Assembly: GCF_001056295.1 (NCBI RefSeq)
Contig: NZ_JVMD01000020.1
Coordinates: 186,001-250,000 of the forward strand
DNA: 64,000 nt
Source: Corynebacterium halotolerans
GTDB taxonomy: Bacteria > Actinomycetota > Actinomycetes > Mycobacteriales > Mycobacteriaceae
Direction of reading: 5' to 3'
The position numbers and the translations under genes were made by a program. Shown here one piece after another: positions 1 to 7,653 of this stretch (its first letter is position 1; every line of letters begins with the position of its first letter). The notes below the pieces were generated by a model. That model was given only the letters and a program-made list of their open reading frames with translations. It was not told where the DNA came from and made no database searches.

Positions 1-85
1 CGCCGCGGACGATCCGGAGATCCGGTGACGGCCGTTCGACCGGCCGCCGCGACGCCTGATTTCCAGGTCACATATATGCACTGTG

Positions 86-101
86 TGTGATCCACATCAT
101 G
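86..101. promoter_or_regulatory. GlxR/CRP-like site upstream of acyl-CoA dehydrogenase
   Basis: TGTGATCCACATCATG matches the corynebacterial GlxR/CRP consensus TGTGA-N6-TCACA at 8 of the 10 conserved positions; the right half-site is imperfect. It lies about 215 bp before the start codon of the acyl-CoA dehydrogenase. That GlxR acts here is an inference from the motif alone. Confidence 0.35.
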
Positions 102-178
102 CTTGGCCGCGGCGGCGCTGTCAAGCGTTTCGCGAATATCCCTTCAACCAGGGCGTTTTGGCGCACCGTGTTCGTTTT

Positions 179-208
179 CTAGCCAAAGGCTAGCCTCGAT
201 CATATATT
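179..208 (+). promoter_or_regulatory. Perfect inverted repeat next to a -10-like TATATT box
   Basis: CTAGCC-AAA-GGCTAG at 179-193 is a perfect 15-bp palindrome. It lies 9 bp upstream of a TATATT hexamer at 203-208, in an A+T-rich patch. The position would overlap a -35 region, as expected for a TetR- or GntR-type repressor site. The regulator is not identifiable from this window. Confidence 0.45.
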
Positions 209-315
209 TTATGTACGCTGAAGTGGCCGCAATCACATAATGCTCGCGTTCCAACCGGAACGCGGGTGCAACGAACGCTCCCGCCCCGCGGCGAGCGAGA
301 GAAGTGGAGGAACGA

Positions 316-1458
316 ATGCTCAATCTCCTGACCCCCGAACAGGAGTCTTTCGCCCAGTCGATCGATGACTTCTGCAAGCGCGAGATCGGCACCCGCGAGC
401 AGCGGGACGCGTACACCGACAACGGCGCCGAGCTCCACTCGCAGGAGCTGTACAAGAAGATGGCGGAACTCGGCTGGGCGGGCATCACCGTGCCGGAGGA
501 GTACGGTGGCGCCGGCGGCGACGCCGTGGACATGGTCGTGCTGCTGGAGCACGCCATGAAGAACCTGGCCCCGATCGGCGGCATCGGCCCGACGATCATC
601 ACCGCGGCCGCGTACGAGAAGTTCGGCACGGAGGAGCAGAAGAAGGAGGTCCTCGGCGGCGTCGCCGAGGGTGACTCCCTGTCGGTGTCGATGTCCGAGC
701 CCGAGGCCGGCTCCGACGTCGCCAACGTGACCTGCAAGGCGGAGAAGACGGACAACGGCTGGGTCATCAACGGCCAGAAGACCTGGTGCTCCAACGCGCA
801 CTTCGCCAAGTCCATCCTGCTGATCGCCCGCACGGACTCCTCCGGCGGCAAGCACGAGGGCCTGACGCAGTTCCACGTCCCCGCCGACACCCCCGGCCTG
901 ACCATCAAGGGCATCGAGACCCTGGGCGGCCGCGAGGTCAACGACCTCTACTTCGACAACGTCGAGCTTCCGGACTCCGCCGTCGTCGGCACCGTCGGCA
1001 ACGGCTGGAAGCAGCTGATGGCCGGCCTGAACATCGAGCGCCTGATCCTGGCGGGCATGCAGCTCGGCGTCGCCGAGCGCGCCTTCGAGGACACCCTGAA
1101 GTTCGTCACCGAGCGCCACCAGTTCGGCCGCCCGGTCGGTTCCTTCCAGGCCCTGAAGCACCGCATCGCGGACCTGGCCACCGAGCTGGAGTGCACCAAG
1201 CTGCTGGTCTACTCAGTCGCCCACAAGGTCGCGGCGAACCCGAAGGCCATGCTCCCCCGCGAGGCTTCCATGGCCAAGCTCAAGGCCACCGAGCTGTCCA
1301 AGCGCATGACCATCGACGGCATGCAGATGATGGGCGGCTACGGCTACGCCACCGAGTTCGACATGGAGAAGCAGATGCGCGGCGCGATCATCTCCACCGT
1401 CTACGGCGGCACGAACGAGATCCAGCGCGACATCATCGGCAAGACCTTCGGCCTGTAG
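316..1458 (+). CDS. Acyl-CoA dehydrogenase, isovaleryl-CoA-dehydrogenase-like catalytic arrangement
   Basis: This 380-residue protein has full acyl-CoA dehydrogenase length and oxidises acyl-CoA thioesters at the alpha-beta bond with FAD, passing electrons to ETF. N-terminal, middle (SMSEPEAGSDVA) and C-terminal (QMMGGYGYATEFDMEKQMR) family blocks are all present. The C-terminal position that carries the catalytic Glu in many family members is Gly here (VYGGTNEIQR). A Glu in NIERLILAG, about residue 241, aligns with the catalytic base of isovaleryl-CoA dehydrogenase (DLERLVLAG), so the enzyme should be active on short or branched chains. The ATG at 316 was chosen because GGAGG lies at 306-310; an in-frame GTG at 304 overlaps that ribosome-binding site. 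It is monocistronic and convergent with a second dehydrogenase. The exact substrate is unknown. Confidence 0.93.
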   Translation: MLNLLTPEQESFAQSIDDFCKREIGTREQRDAYTDNGAELHSQELYKKMAELGWAGITVPEEYGGAGGDAVDMVVLLEHAMKNLAPIGGIGPTIITAAAYEKFGTEEQKKEVLGGVAEGDSLSVSMSEPEAGSDVANVTCKAEKTDNGWVINGQKTWCSNAHFAKSILLIARTDSSGGKHEGLTQFHVPADTPGLTIKGIETLGGREVNDLYFDNVELPDSAVVGTVGNGWKQLMAGLNIERLILAGMQLGVAERAFEDTLKFVTERHQFGRPVGSFQALKHRIADLATELECTKLLVYSVAHKVAANPKAMLPREASMAKLKATELSKRMTIDGMQMMGGYGYATEFDMEKQMRGAIISTVYGGTNEIQRDIIGKTFGL

Positions 1459-1532
1459 GTCCGCCCCGGTCACGGGGCCCGGGTCCGCCACCGGATCCCG
1501 GCCCCGGCCCCGCTCCCCGACCCGGGACAATG

Positions 1533-1574
1533 CGAAAGCCCCCGCGGCGCACATGTGCGCGGCGGGGGCTTTCG
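1533..1574. terminator. Bidirectional hairpin terminator
   Basis: CGAAAGCCCCCGC at 1533-1545 is exactly complementary to 1562-1574. The intervening sequence GCGCACATGTGCGC is itself palindromic, giving one long stem between two convergent genes. The T-rich ends of the stem suit termination from both sides. Confidence 0.8.
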
Positions 1575-1649
1575 GCATGCGGCGATCCGCTTCGGATCGA
1601 CGTCCGGTCAGATCATCGCATCGTCAGATCATCGGATCTTGGTCCGCGA

Positions 1650-2837
1650 TCAGCGCTTGTTCTTGCCCTCGGCCAGGACCTGGCGGCCGGCGACCATGCG
1701 GCAGATCTGGTTGGTGCCCTCGTAGATCTGGGTGATCTTGGCGTCGCGCATCATGCGCTCGACCGGGAAGTCGCGGGTGAAGCCGTAGCCGCCGAGCAGC
1801 TGCACGGCGTCGGTGGTGACCTCCATGGCCACGTCGGACGCGAAGGTCTTGGCGGCGGCGGCCATCAGGCCGATCTTGGAGCCGCCGTCGGCGGAACCGC
1901 GCTCGGCGTTGGCGGCGGCGGTGTAGACCATGAGGCGCGCGGCCTCGATCTTGGTGCGCATGTCCGCCAGCATGAACTGGGTGTTCTGGAAGGCCGAGAT
2001 CGGCTTGCCGAACTGCTCGCGCTCCAGCACGTAGCCCACCGCGTACTCGTACGCGCCCTGCGCCAGGCCCAGCGCCTGGGCGCCGATGGTCGGGCGGGTG
2101 TGGTCGAGGGTCTCCAGGGCGGTCTTGAAGCCGGTGCCCTCCTCGCCGATCATGCGGTCGGCAGGGATGCGGCAGTCCTCGAAGTAGAGCTCGGCCGTCG
2201 GCGAACCCTTGATGCCCATCTTCTTCTCCAGGCCGCCGACGCGGAAGCCCTCGTCATCGGCGCGGACCATGAAGGCCGAGATGCCGTTGGCGCCCTTCTC
2301 CGGGTCGGTGACGGCCATGACGGTGTACCACAGCGACTTGCCGCCGTTGGTGATGAAGCACTTGGAGCCGTTGAGGACCCACTCGTCGCCATCGCGGACG
2401 GCGCGGGTCTTCATGGCGCCGGCGTCGGAGCCCGCGCCGCGCTCGGTGAGGGCGTAGGAGGCCATCTCGCCGTTGGCGATGTCCGGCAGCACCTGCTTCT
2501 TCAGCTCCTCGGAGCCCTTCAGGATCAGACCCATGGTGCCCAGCTTGTTCACGGCCGGGATCAGCGACGAAGAACCGCAGACGCGGGCGACTTCCTCGAT
2601 GACGATGGTCGCCGCGACGGAGTCGCCGCCCTGGCCGCCGTACTCCTCCGGGATGTGGATGGCGTTGAAGCCCGCGGCGTTCAGCGCGTCGAGGGCCTCC
2701 TGGGGGAAGCGCTCGTTCTCGTCCACGTCGGCCGCGTGGGGGGCGATCTCCTTGTCGGCGAGGTCGCGGATGACGGCACGCAGCTCCTGGTGCTCTTCGG
2801 GCAGCTGGAACAGGTCAAATCCGGGGGTGAGTGCCAT
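1650..2837 (-). CDS. Acyl-CoA dehydrogenase (short/medium-chain type)
   Basis: This 395-residue FAD-dependent acyl-CoA dehydrogenase shows the family blocks in order: YALTERGAGSDAGAMKT in the N-terminal half, the middle beta domain, and the C-terminal helical domain with QLLGGYGFTRDFPVERMMRD. Unlike its convergent neighbour it has the canonical catalytic Glu in IYEGTNQI, about residue 373. The start MALTPGFDLFQL fits the family, and no alternative upstream start is supported. The two neighbouring dehydrogenases are not close copies; they use different catalytic-base positions and probably act on different acyl-CoAs. Role in fatty-acid or branched-chain degradation is inferred from the family. 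Confidence 0.94.
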   Translation of the reverse strand: MALTPGFDLFQLPEEHQELRAVIRDLADKEIAPHAADVDENERFPQEALDALNAAGFNAIHIPEEYGGQGGDSVAATIVIEEVARVCGSSSLIPAVNKLGTMGLILKGSEELKKQVLPDIANGEMASYALTERGAGSDAGAMKTRAVRDGDEWVLNGSKCFITNGGKSLWYTVMAVTDPEKGANGISAFMVRADDEGFRVGGLEKKMGIKGSPTAELYFEDCRIPADRMIGEEGTGFKTALETLDHTRPTIGAQALGLAQGAYEYAVGYVLEREQFGKPISAFQNTQFMLADMRTKIEAARLMVYTAAANAERGSADGGSKIGLMAAAAKTFASDVAMEVTTDAVQLLGGYGFTRDFPVERMMRDAKITQIYEGTNQICRMVAGRQVLAEGKNKR

Positions 2838-2927
2838 TGGGGTGATCCTCCATGCGGTCGGTGCGTTTGGTCAAGGGCCGAGCATAACGATTAATCGCCA
2901 TTAGCGGAACGTTCGCCGTGGCATGGC

Positions 2928-3881
2928 TCACCCCCGACGGGGGATGCGGTGTTGCAGCCACAGGCCGAAAAATGTTGCGCCCACCGCCGCACCGGGGGTG
3001 GGCCACCAGGCGCCGAGCGCCAGGAACTCCCGCAGCATCGACGTCGCCCAGTACCGCGGCGGCGTCGGCGCCCCCTCCACCCGCCATTCGGGATGCCCCG
3101 CCCGGCGCGCCAGGGATCCGGTCCGGAACACGTGGAAATCACTGGTCACGACCGTGACGGGGCCACGCTCGACCATCGGTTCGGCGTTGGCGAGATTCTC
3201 CTTCGTCGACGTGGAATGCGCCTCCCGGCGAAGGTCCGCGAGCCCGCGTTCGCCCAGCCACGAGCTCATGACCTCGGCTTCCGACGGCCCTCCGTCTTCG
3301 CCGACCCCACCGCAGCAGATGACCGTCGCGGTGCCCGGCACCCGCCGGGCCACCTCTTCCGCCTTCTCCAGGCGATGGCGCAGCAGCGATGACGGCCGAC
3401 CATCGCGCAGCGCGCAGCCGAGGACGATGACCGTCCCGGCCGGCCCCCTGTTGCGGCGCGCCCACGTGCGCCGGGCGACCTCGAACACCGGGAGCATCGC
3501 GCCGGGGGCCGCGGCGGCGGACAGCACGAAGGCGGACGCGGCCACTGCGGCGGGCGGCGCGCCACGGCCCGCTCCCCCGCGGCCTTTCCGGCCCGCTCCC
3601 CCGCGGTCTGTCCGGCCGGGTCGCCCGCCGCGCGTCGATCCACTCACCGATCCGCCCCGTGCCACGACATTCGCCGCACCGAGCACCACCGCGCCGTAGG
3701 CCACCCCGGCGGCGGGCAGCCCCCAGTCCGGCGGCCGGCGGTTCGGCAATTTCGGCGGCCGCATCAGCGGGTCGCGCCACGCCACGATGCCGCCGACGGT
3801 CAGCGTCGCCGCCATGAGGCACCCCGGGACCGCGGCCAGTGCCGCGAACATGGGGCGGCGGGGCGTCGTCAAGCGGGTCAT
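2928..3881 (-). CDS. YdcF-family (DUF218) membrane protein
   Basis: This 317-residue protein has two N-terminal hydrophobic segments (MFAALAAVPGCLMAATLTVGG and a second near residue 60), then an Arg/Gly-rich linker and further hydrophobic stretches. The DUF218 domain begins at VIVLGCALRDGRPS and continues with CCGGVGEDGGPSEAEVM, a THSTSTKEN-like patch and VVTSDFHVFRTGSLARR. DUF218 proteins such as YdcF and SanA are linked to envelope integrity and may bind nucleotide cofactors; the reaction is unsettled. It is the last gene of the riboswitch-led ECF operon, 74 bp after the kinase-like gene. The ATG at 3881 gives a sensible membrane N-terminus; longer frames upstream are overlap artefacts. Confidence 0.75.
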   Translation of the reverse strand: MTRLTTPRRPMFAALAAVPGCLMAATLTVGGIVAWRDPLMRPPKLPNRRPPDWGLPAAGVAYGAVVLGAANVVARGGSVSGSTRGGRPGRTDRGGAGRKGRGGAGRGAPPAAVAASAFVLSAAAAPGAMLPVFEVARRTWARRNRGPAGTVIVLGCALRDGRPSSLLRHRLEKAEEVARRVPGTATVICCGGVGEDGGPSEAEVMSSWLGERGLADLRREAHSTSTKENLANAEPMVERGPVTVVTSDFHVFRTGSLARRAGHPEWRVEGAPTPPRYWATSMLREFLALGAWWPTPGAAVGATFFGLWLQHRIPRRG

Positions 3882-3955
3882 GGGCCCACGGTAGCCCAGC
3901 CCCCGGATGCCGCCGCCGGGCACGAACCCGCGCGAGTCACCCGCGCATGGCGGCG

Positions 3956-4450
3956 CTACCGCGGGCGCACCGTCCAGTCCGCGAGCGCCCGCGGATCGTG
4001 GCGGGCGATGTGGGCGTTCTCCTGCTCCGCCCACATGCGCCAGTGCCCGCGGAAATACGGGTCGCGCGCCATGGCGCGGGCGTACCGGGTGGGCTCGTCG
4101 AGCTCGACCCACGCACCCCACGCCTCGCCGTCGCCGATCGCGCGGGCGGCGGCCAGGTTCGCGGCGGTCAGCGCACCGCAGCCCTCGATGATCAGCGACC
4201 GGCCCGGCGCCGTGTGCCCCGACAGGTCGACCCACTCCGCCCAGTCGGAGGCGAACCAATCCCAGCGCCGGAAGCCCGCCGCATCGGGGTCGAGCATCGA
4301 CTCGGCCACCGCGCCGGACGCGGCGGCCAAACCTCCCCACCCGGGGTAGGCGTCCTCGAGGTGGACGACGGGCCAGCCCAGCACGCCGCGGAGCTTCTCC
4401 GCGAACGTCGTCTTGCCGGAGCCCGACCGGCCGTCGATGAGCAGGATCAT
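3956..4450 (-). CDS. Small P-loop ATPase/uridine-kinase-like protein
   Basis: This 164-residue protein begins MILLIDGRSGSGKTT, with a Walker A motif at residues 7-15. It continues with VVHLEDAYPGWGGL, which resembles the substrate-acid segment of nucleoside and uridine kinases, and LIIEGCGAL as a Walker-B-like strand. ARAMARDPYFRGHWRMWAEQE resembles the lid helix of this group. It probably phosphorylates a small metabolite, but the substrate cannot be read from sequence. Its start overlaps the stop of the ECF T component by 4 bp (ATGA), indicating translational coupling. Its place in a thiamine-regulated operon suggests, but does not show, a role in thiamine-precursor or nucleoside salvage. 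Confidence 0.72.
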   Translation of the reverse strand: MILLIDGRSGSGKTTFAEKLRGVLGWPVVHLEDAYPGWGGLAAASGAVAESMLDPDAAGFRRWDWFASDWAEWVDLSGHTAPGRSLIIEGCGALTAANLAAARAIGDGEAWGAWVELDEPTRYARAMARDPYFRGHWRMWAEQENAHIARHDPRALADWTVRPR

Positions 4451-5205
4451 GCGACCCCCAGGAACCGGAACTCGCCGGTCCACACCGCGATGCCCAACGA
4501 CGCCGCCGCCACCAGCGCGCACGCCGCCAGCACCGCCCACTCGCGGCCGCCGAACGTCGACTCGCGCGCCCACGTCCGCTCGCCGGGGGCGCCGAATCCG
4601 CGGGCCTCCATGGCGGTGGACAGCTTCGTGCCGCGCCGCAGCGCGAACACCAGCAACGCGAAGACCTGCCCGAACAGCCGCCTGATGCGCCCGCGATCAC
4701 CCAGCCCGCGCGCGCGGCGGGCACGGGTCAGCGCCCGCCAATCGTCGAGGAAGAGGGTGATCAGCCGGACGCCCGCCACCGACGCGAGCACGAACCGCGA
4801 CGGCAGTTTGAGCACCTGCGACAGGCCGTCGCCGAGCTCCGTCGGGTCGATGTCCGCGGTGAGCACCACCACCGGCAGCCCCACCGCCAGCACGCGCACC
4901 GTGATGGCGATGGCCAGCGCGATCGAGTTGTCCGTCACGGTCGCCAATAGGAAGGAGAAGTATTCGCGGCCCTCGGGCGCGCCGTACAGCAGCATCGACA
5001 TGCCCGACACCGGCGAGGCCAGCAGAATCGGCCAGCCCCTGCGGACCAGCCGCCGCGGCCCGACGCCGCACAGCGGAGCCGCGGCCAACGCGCACGCCAG
5101 CGCCACCGCGGCCGACACCCAGTCGATCGACAGCAGGAGCGGAGTGGTCACCAGCAGCAGACCCAGGAGCTTTGCGACGGGATTGACGTCACGGATGAGA
5201 TTCAC
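4447..5205 (-). CDS. ykoC: ECF transporter T component (YkoC-type)
   Basis: This 252-residue integral membrane protein is the energy-coupling T subunit of an ECF vitamin transporter (CbiQ/EcfT family). It has several hydrophobic segments in the N-terminal half, followed by the cytoplasmic coupling helices. The conserved Ala-Arg-Gly signatures are seen in ALTRARRARGLGD and in KLSTAMEARGFGAPGERTW, which match the ARG motifs that dock on the ATPase. It overlaps the ATPase gene by 4 bp upstream and the kinase-like gene by 4 bp downstream. The TPP riboswitch at the head of the operon points to thiamine or its pyrimidine precursor as the substrate. Confidence 0.9.
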   Translation of the reverse strand: MNLIRDVNPVAKLLGLLLVTTPLLLSIDWVSAAVALACALAAAPLCGVGPRRLVRRGWPILLASPVSGMSMLLYGAPEGREYFSFLLATVTDNSIALAIAITVRVLAVGLPVVVLTADIDPTELGDGLSQVLKLPSRFVLASVAGVRLITLFLDDWRALTRARRARGLGDRGRIRRLFGQVFALLVFALRRGTKLSTAMEARGFGAPGERTWARESTFGGREWAVLAACALVAAASLGIAVWTGEFRFLGVA

Positions 5206-6755
5206 CGCGCACCTTCCTTCCCGGGGCCGACGTCGTCCGAACCGTTGCCGCGCCGGTCATCGCCCCGCCGGCCATTGCCTCGTGAGCCGATCTCCCCCAG
5301 GTCGATGACATGGTCGCCCATCGCGGCCACCACGAGCGGATCATGCGTGACGGAGGCGACCGTGACGCCGTCGTCGACCAGGCCGCGGAGCATCCGCAGC
5401 AGTTCCGCGAACGTCCGGCGGTCCTGCCCGAAGGTCGGCTCATCGAGGATCACCGCCGACGGCGCGGTCGACAGGACGGTGGCCACGGACAGGCGCCGCT
5501 TCTCCCCGCCCGACAACGTGAACGGGTTCGCCCCGGCCAGGTGCGCCAGCCGCAGGCGCTCGAGGAGCTCCTCCACGCGCGCGGCGCCGGCGGGATCGCG
5601 CAGCAGCTTCGGGCCCAGCTCCAGTTCCTCGCGCACCGTCGGGGTGACGAACTGGTGCTCCGGCGCCTGGAAGACGCTGCCGATGCGCTGCGCCAGCTGC
5701 TTCGACTTCCATTTCATCGGGTCCGGGCCGGCGCCGCGGGCGATGGCATCCGCGGCGGTGACGCGCCCGCCCATCGGCTCGAGCAGGCCGCCCATGGTCA
5801 GCGCCAGCGTGGATTTGCCGGCGCCGTTGGGCCCGACGATGCACGTCGACGCTCCCGCCGGCACCATCGCGGTGATCCCGCGCCGCACGGGCGCGCCATC
5901 GCCGCCGTAGCCGATGGCGAGGTCGTCGAGGATCAGCGCGGGCGGGGCGGATGCGGGCACCGGCACGGTCGCGCCCGTCTCCGGCGGCGGCCCCGGCAGC
6001 CACACGCCGGCGTCGCGGAGGAAGTCGCCGTGGCGGGACAGGATCTCCGCCGGCGTCCCGTCGGCGATGACGGTCGAGCCCGTTGTCGCCCGATCGCGCG
6101 CGGCGCCCTCCGGCGAGTCGATGACGAGGATGCGGTCGACGTGGTCGACCCACGCCTCCACGCGGTGCTCGACGACGATCAGCGCCGCACCCGTGGCGTC
6201 GGCGGCACGGATGGCGGCGTCGCGGAGGACGGGAACGCCCTCCGGGTCGATGTTCGCGGTGGGCTCGTCCAGGCAGATCACCCGGGCGCCCATCGCCAGC
6301 ACGCCCGCCAGGGCCAGGCGCTGCTTCTGCCCGCCGGACAGCTTCGACGTCGGATGATCGAGCGGCACGTCCAGCCCCACCAGATCGAGGGCCCGGCGGA
6401 CGCGCCGCCAGATCTCGTCGCGTGGCACGCCCAGGTTTTCCGCGCCGAAGGCAACGTCATCGCCGACGCGGGCGGAAATGACCTGGCTCTCCGGGTCCTG
6501 CAGCACCAGGCCGACGACGCCGCGCACCTCGGCCGGGTCGTCGCCGCCCACGCGCAGCGTTCCGGCGTCCTCGCCGTCCTCGTCGTCGCCGAGCACCCCG
6601 GCGATCGCCGCGAGCAGCGTCGACTTGCCCGCGCCCGAGGGGCCGAGCAAAAGGACCTTCTCGCCCGAATCGATGTCCAGGTCGACGTCGGAAAGCGCGG
6701 GCCTGCGCCGGCCCGCGTGGCGCCACCCGAAACCGGCGGCGGAGATGAATGCCAT
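5202..6755 (-). CDS. ykoD: ECF transporter ATPase, two fused ATP-binding domains (YkoD-type)
   Basis: This 517-residue protein carries two ABC ATPase domains in tandem, as in YkoD, which removes the need for separate EcfA1 and EcfA2. Domain 1 has Walker A GPSGAGKST, signature LSGGQKQRL and Walker B VICLDEPTANID. Domain 2 has Walker A GPNGAGKST, signature LSGGEKRRL and Walker B AVILDEPTFGQD. It hydrolyses ATP to drive substrate release from the S component. It starts 15 bp after the S-component stop and overlaps the T-component start by 4 bp. Substrate assignment to thiamine or hydroxymethylpyrimidine rests on the riboswitch and the YkoE-like partner. Confidence 0.92.
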   Translation of the reverse strand: MAFISAAGFGWRHAGRRRPALSDVDLDIDSGEKVLLLGPSGAGKSTLLAAIAGVLGDDEDGEDAGTLRVGGDDPAEVRGVVGLVLQDPESQVISARVGDDVAFGAENLGVPRDEIWRRVRRALDLVGLDVPLDHPTSKLSGGQKQRLALAGVLAMGARVICLDEPTANIDPEGVPVLRDAAIRAADATGAALIVVEHRVEAWVDHVDRILVIDSPEGAARDRATTGSTVIADGTPAEILSRHGDFLRDAGVWLPGPPPETGATVPVPASAPPALILDDLAIGYGGDGAPVRRGITAMVPAGASTCIVGPNGAGKSTLALTMGGLLEPMGGRVTAADAIARGAGPDPMKWKSKQLAQRIGSVFQAPEHQFVTPTVREELELGPKLLRDPAGAARVEELLERLRLAHLAGANPFTLSGGEKRRLSVATVLSTAPSAVILDEPTFGQDRRTFAELLRMLRGLVDDGVTVASVTHDPLVVAAMGDHVIDLGEIGSRGNGRRGDDRRGNGSDDVGPGKEGAR

Positions 6756-6770
6756 CGCGCCCTCGCGCGG

Positions 6771-7475
6771 CTAGATCTCGCCGCGGCGCTCGCGGCCCGC
6801 GGCGAAACGGTCCAGCGCGCCGGTGCCCGCCAACGCGCGGACCAGGGCCCAGCCGACCAGGCCGGCGAGAACCGCGCCGGACACGAGCAGGCAGACGAGG
6901 TAGATCGAGTTGAACTGCCAGGTGCGCGCCAGGTTGCCGGAGGTGAACAGCTCCAGCAGGAACGCGCCGGCGCCGGCCGCCGCGCCCACCAGCACGGCGA
7001 CGGGCGCGGTGAAGCGGCGGTACGCGAAGAGCAGGAAGATCAGCTCCGCGCCCAGCCCCTGGGCCAGGCCGGAATACAGGGTGGAGATGCCCCACTGGTT
7101 GCCGATCAACGCGGACACCGTCGCCGCGATGACCTCCACGAACAGCGCCGCACCCGGCTTGCGGATGACCAGCCCGCCGATGACGCCGCCCAGCAGCCAC
7201 GGGCCGACGACCAGGCCGCCGAGGCCCGGCGTCAGCGCGTCGGCCGCGGTGAACCACGCGCCGCCGACGACGTTCCACACCACGAAGATCAGGCCGACCG
7301 CCACGCCCAGCACCGCGGCCGTGACGATGTCGATGACCCGCCAACCGCGGCGGGCCTTCTTGCCGGCGTCGCGCGCCGGGGCGGTGCCGGAGCCCCCGGT
7401 CACCCCCGCCCCCTCGTCGACTCCGGTCCGGGCGGGCTGCGCCGCATCGGACGAATTACGGTGATCGCTGGACAT
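6771..7475 (-). CDS. ykoE: ECF transporter S component (YkoE family)
   Basis: This 234-residue substrate-binding membrane subunit has a polar N-terminal tail of about 45 residues and then roughly five hydrophobic helices. WGISTLYSGLAQGLGAELIF matches the YkoE signature (a Trp-Gly segment, then GLGAELIF). YkoE proteins are the S components of thiamine or hydroxymethylpyrimidine ECF transporters. The ATG at 7475 was chosen because the longer in-frame start at 7508 lies inside the TPP riboswitch aptamer. It is the first gene of a five-gene operon. Confidence 0.9.
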   Translation of the reverse strand: MSSDHRNSSDAAQPARTGVDEGAGVTGGSGTAPARDAGKKARRGWRVIDIVTAAVLGVAVGLIFVVWNVVGGAWFTAADALTPGLGGLVVGPWLLGGVIGGLVIRKPGAALFVEVIAATVSALIGNQWGISTLYSGLAQGLGAELIFLLFAYRRFTAPVAVLVGAAAGAGAFLLELFTSGNLARTWQFNSIYLVCLLVSGAVLAGLVGWALVRALAGTGALDRFAAGRERRGEI

Positions 7476-7489
7476 GTGAGTGGCCTCCG

Positions 7490-7600
7490 TCGCTTCCTTC
7501 GCCGGCATTACCCGGACAGGTTCCTACGGTCGAGGGCGGCGTACCGCGCCCTCCTCTCAGCCCCACGTCATCCGTTGGATCGGCCGGGGCTCCCGTGCGC
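7490..7600 (-). promoter_or_regulatory. TPP riboswitch (THI element)
   Basis: Read on the minus strand, the leader contains the conserved thiamine-box blocks in order: ACGGGAGCCCC, GGGGCTGAGAGG with the CTGAGA core, CGACCGTAGGAACCTG, and CCGGGTAATGCCGGCGAAGG. Spacing and order match the TPP aptamer. The aptamer ends about 15-20 nt before the ykoE start codon, so control is probably by sequestering the ribosome-binding site, though premature termination cannot be excluded. High TPP should switch off the transporter operon. Confidence 0.95.
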
Positions 7601-7653
7601 ATTTCGACCGAATGGTACCTCACCCCGGGGACCGCCCCTAAAGTTGGGAAATT

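Noticed and set aside
190..1161. Long antisense ORF opposite the first acyl-CoA dehydrogenase (and similar ORFs opposite most genes)
   Set aside because: In DNA this GC-rich, the antisense frame is open whenever the sense third position is G/C. The translations are Arg/Gly/Ala/His-rich without motifs, whereas the sense frames show clear families.
3882..4724. N-terminal extension of the YdcF frame to 598 residues
   Set aside because: The extension overlaps the kinase-like and ecfT genes in another frame. Motifs start only after 3881, and no membrane segment precedes them.
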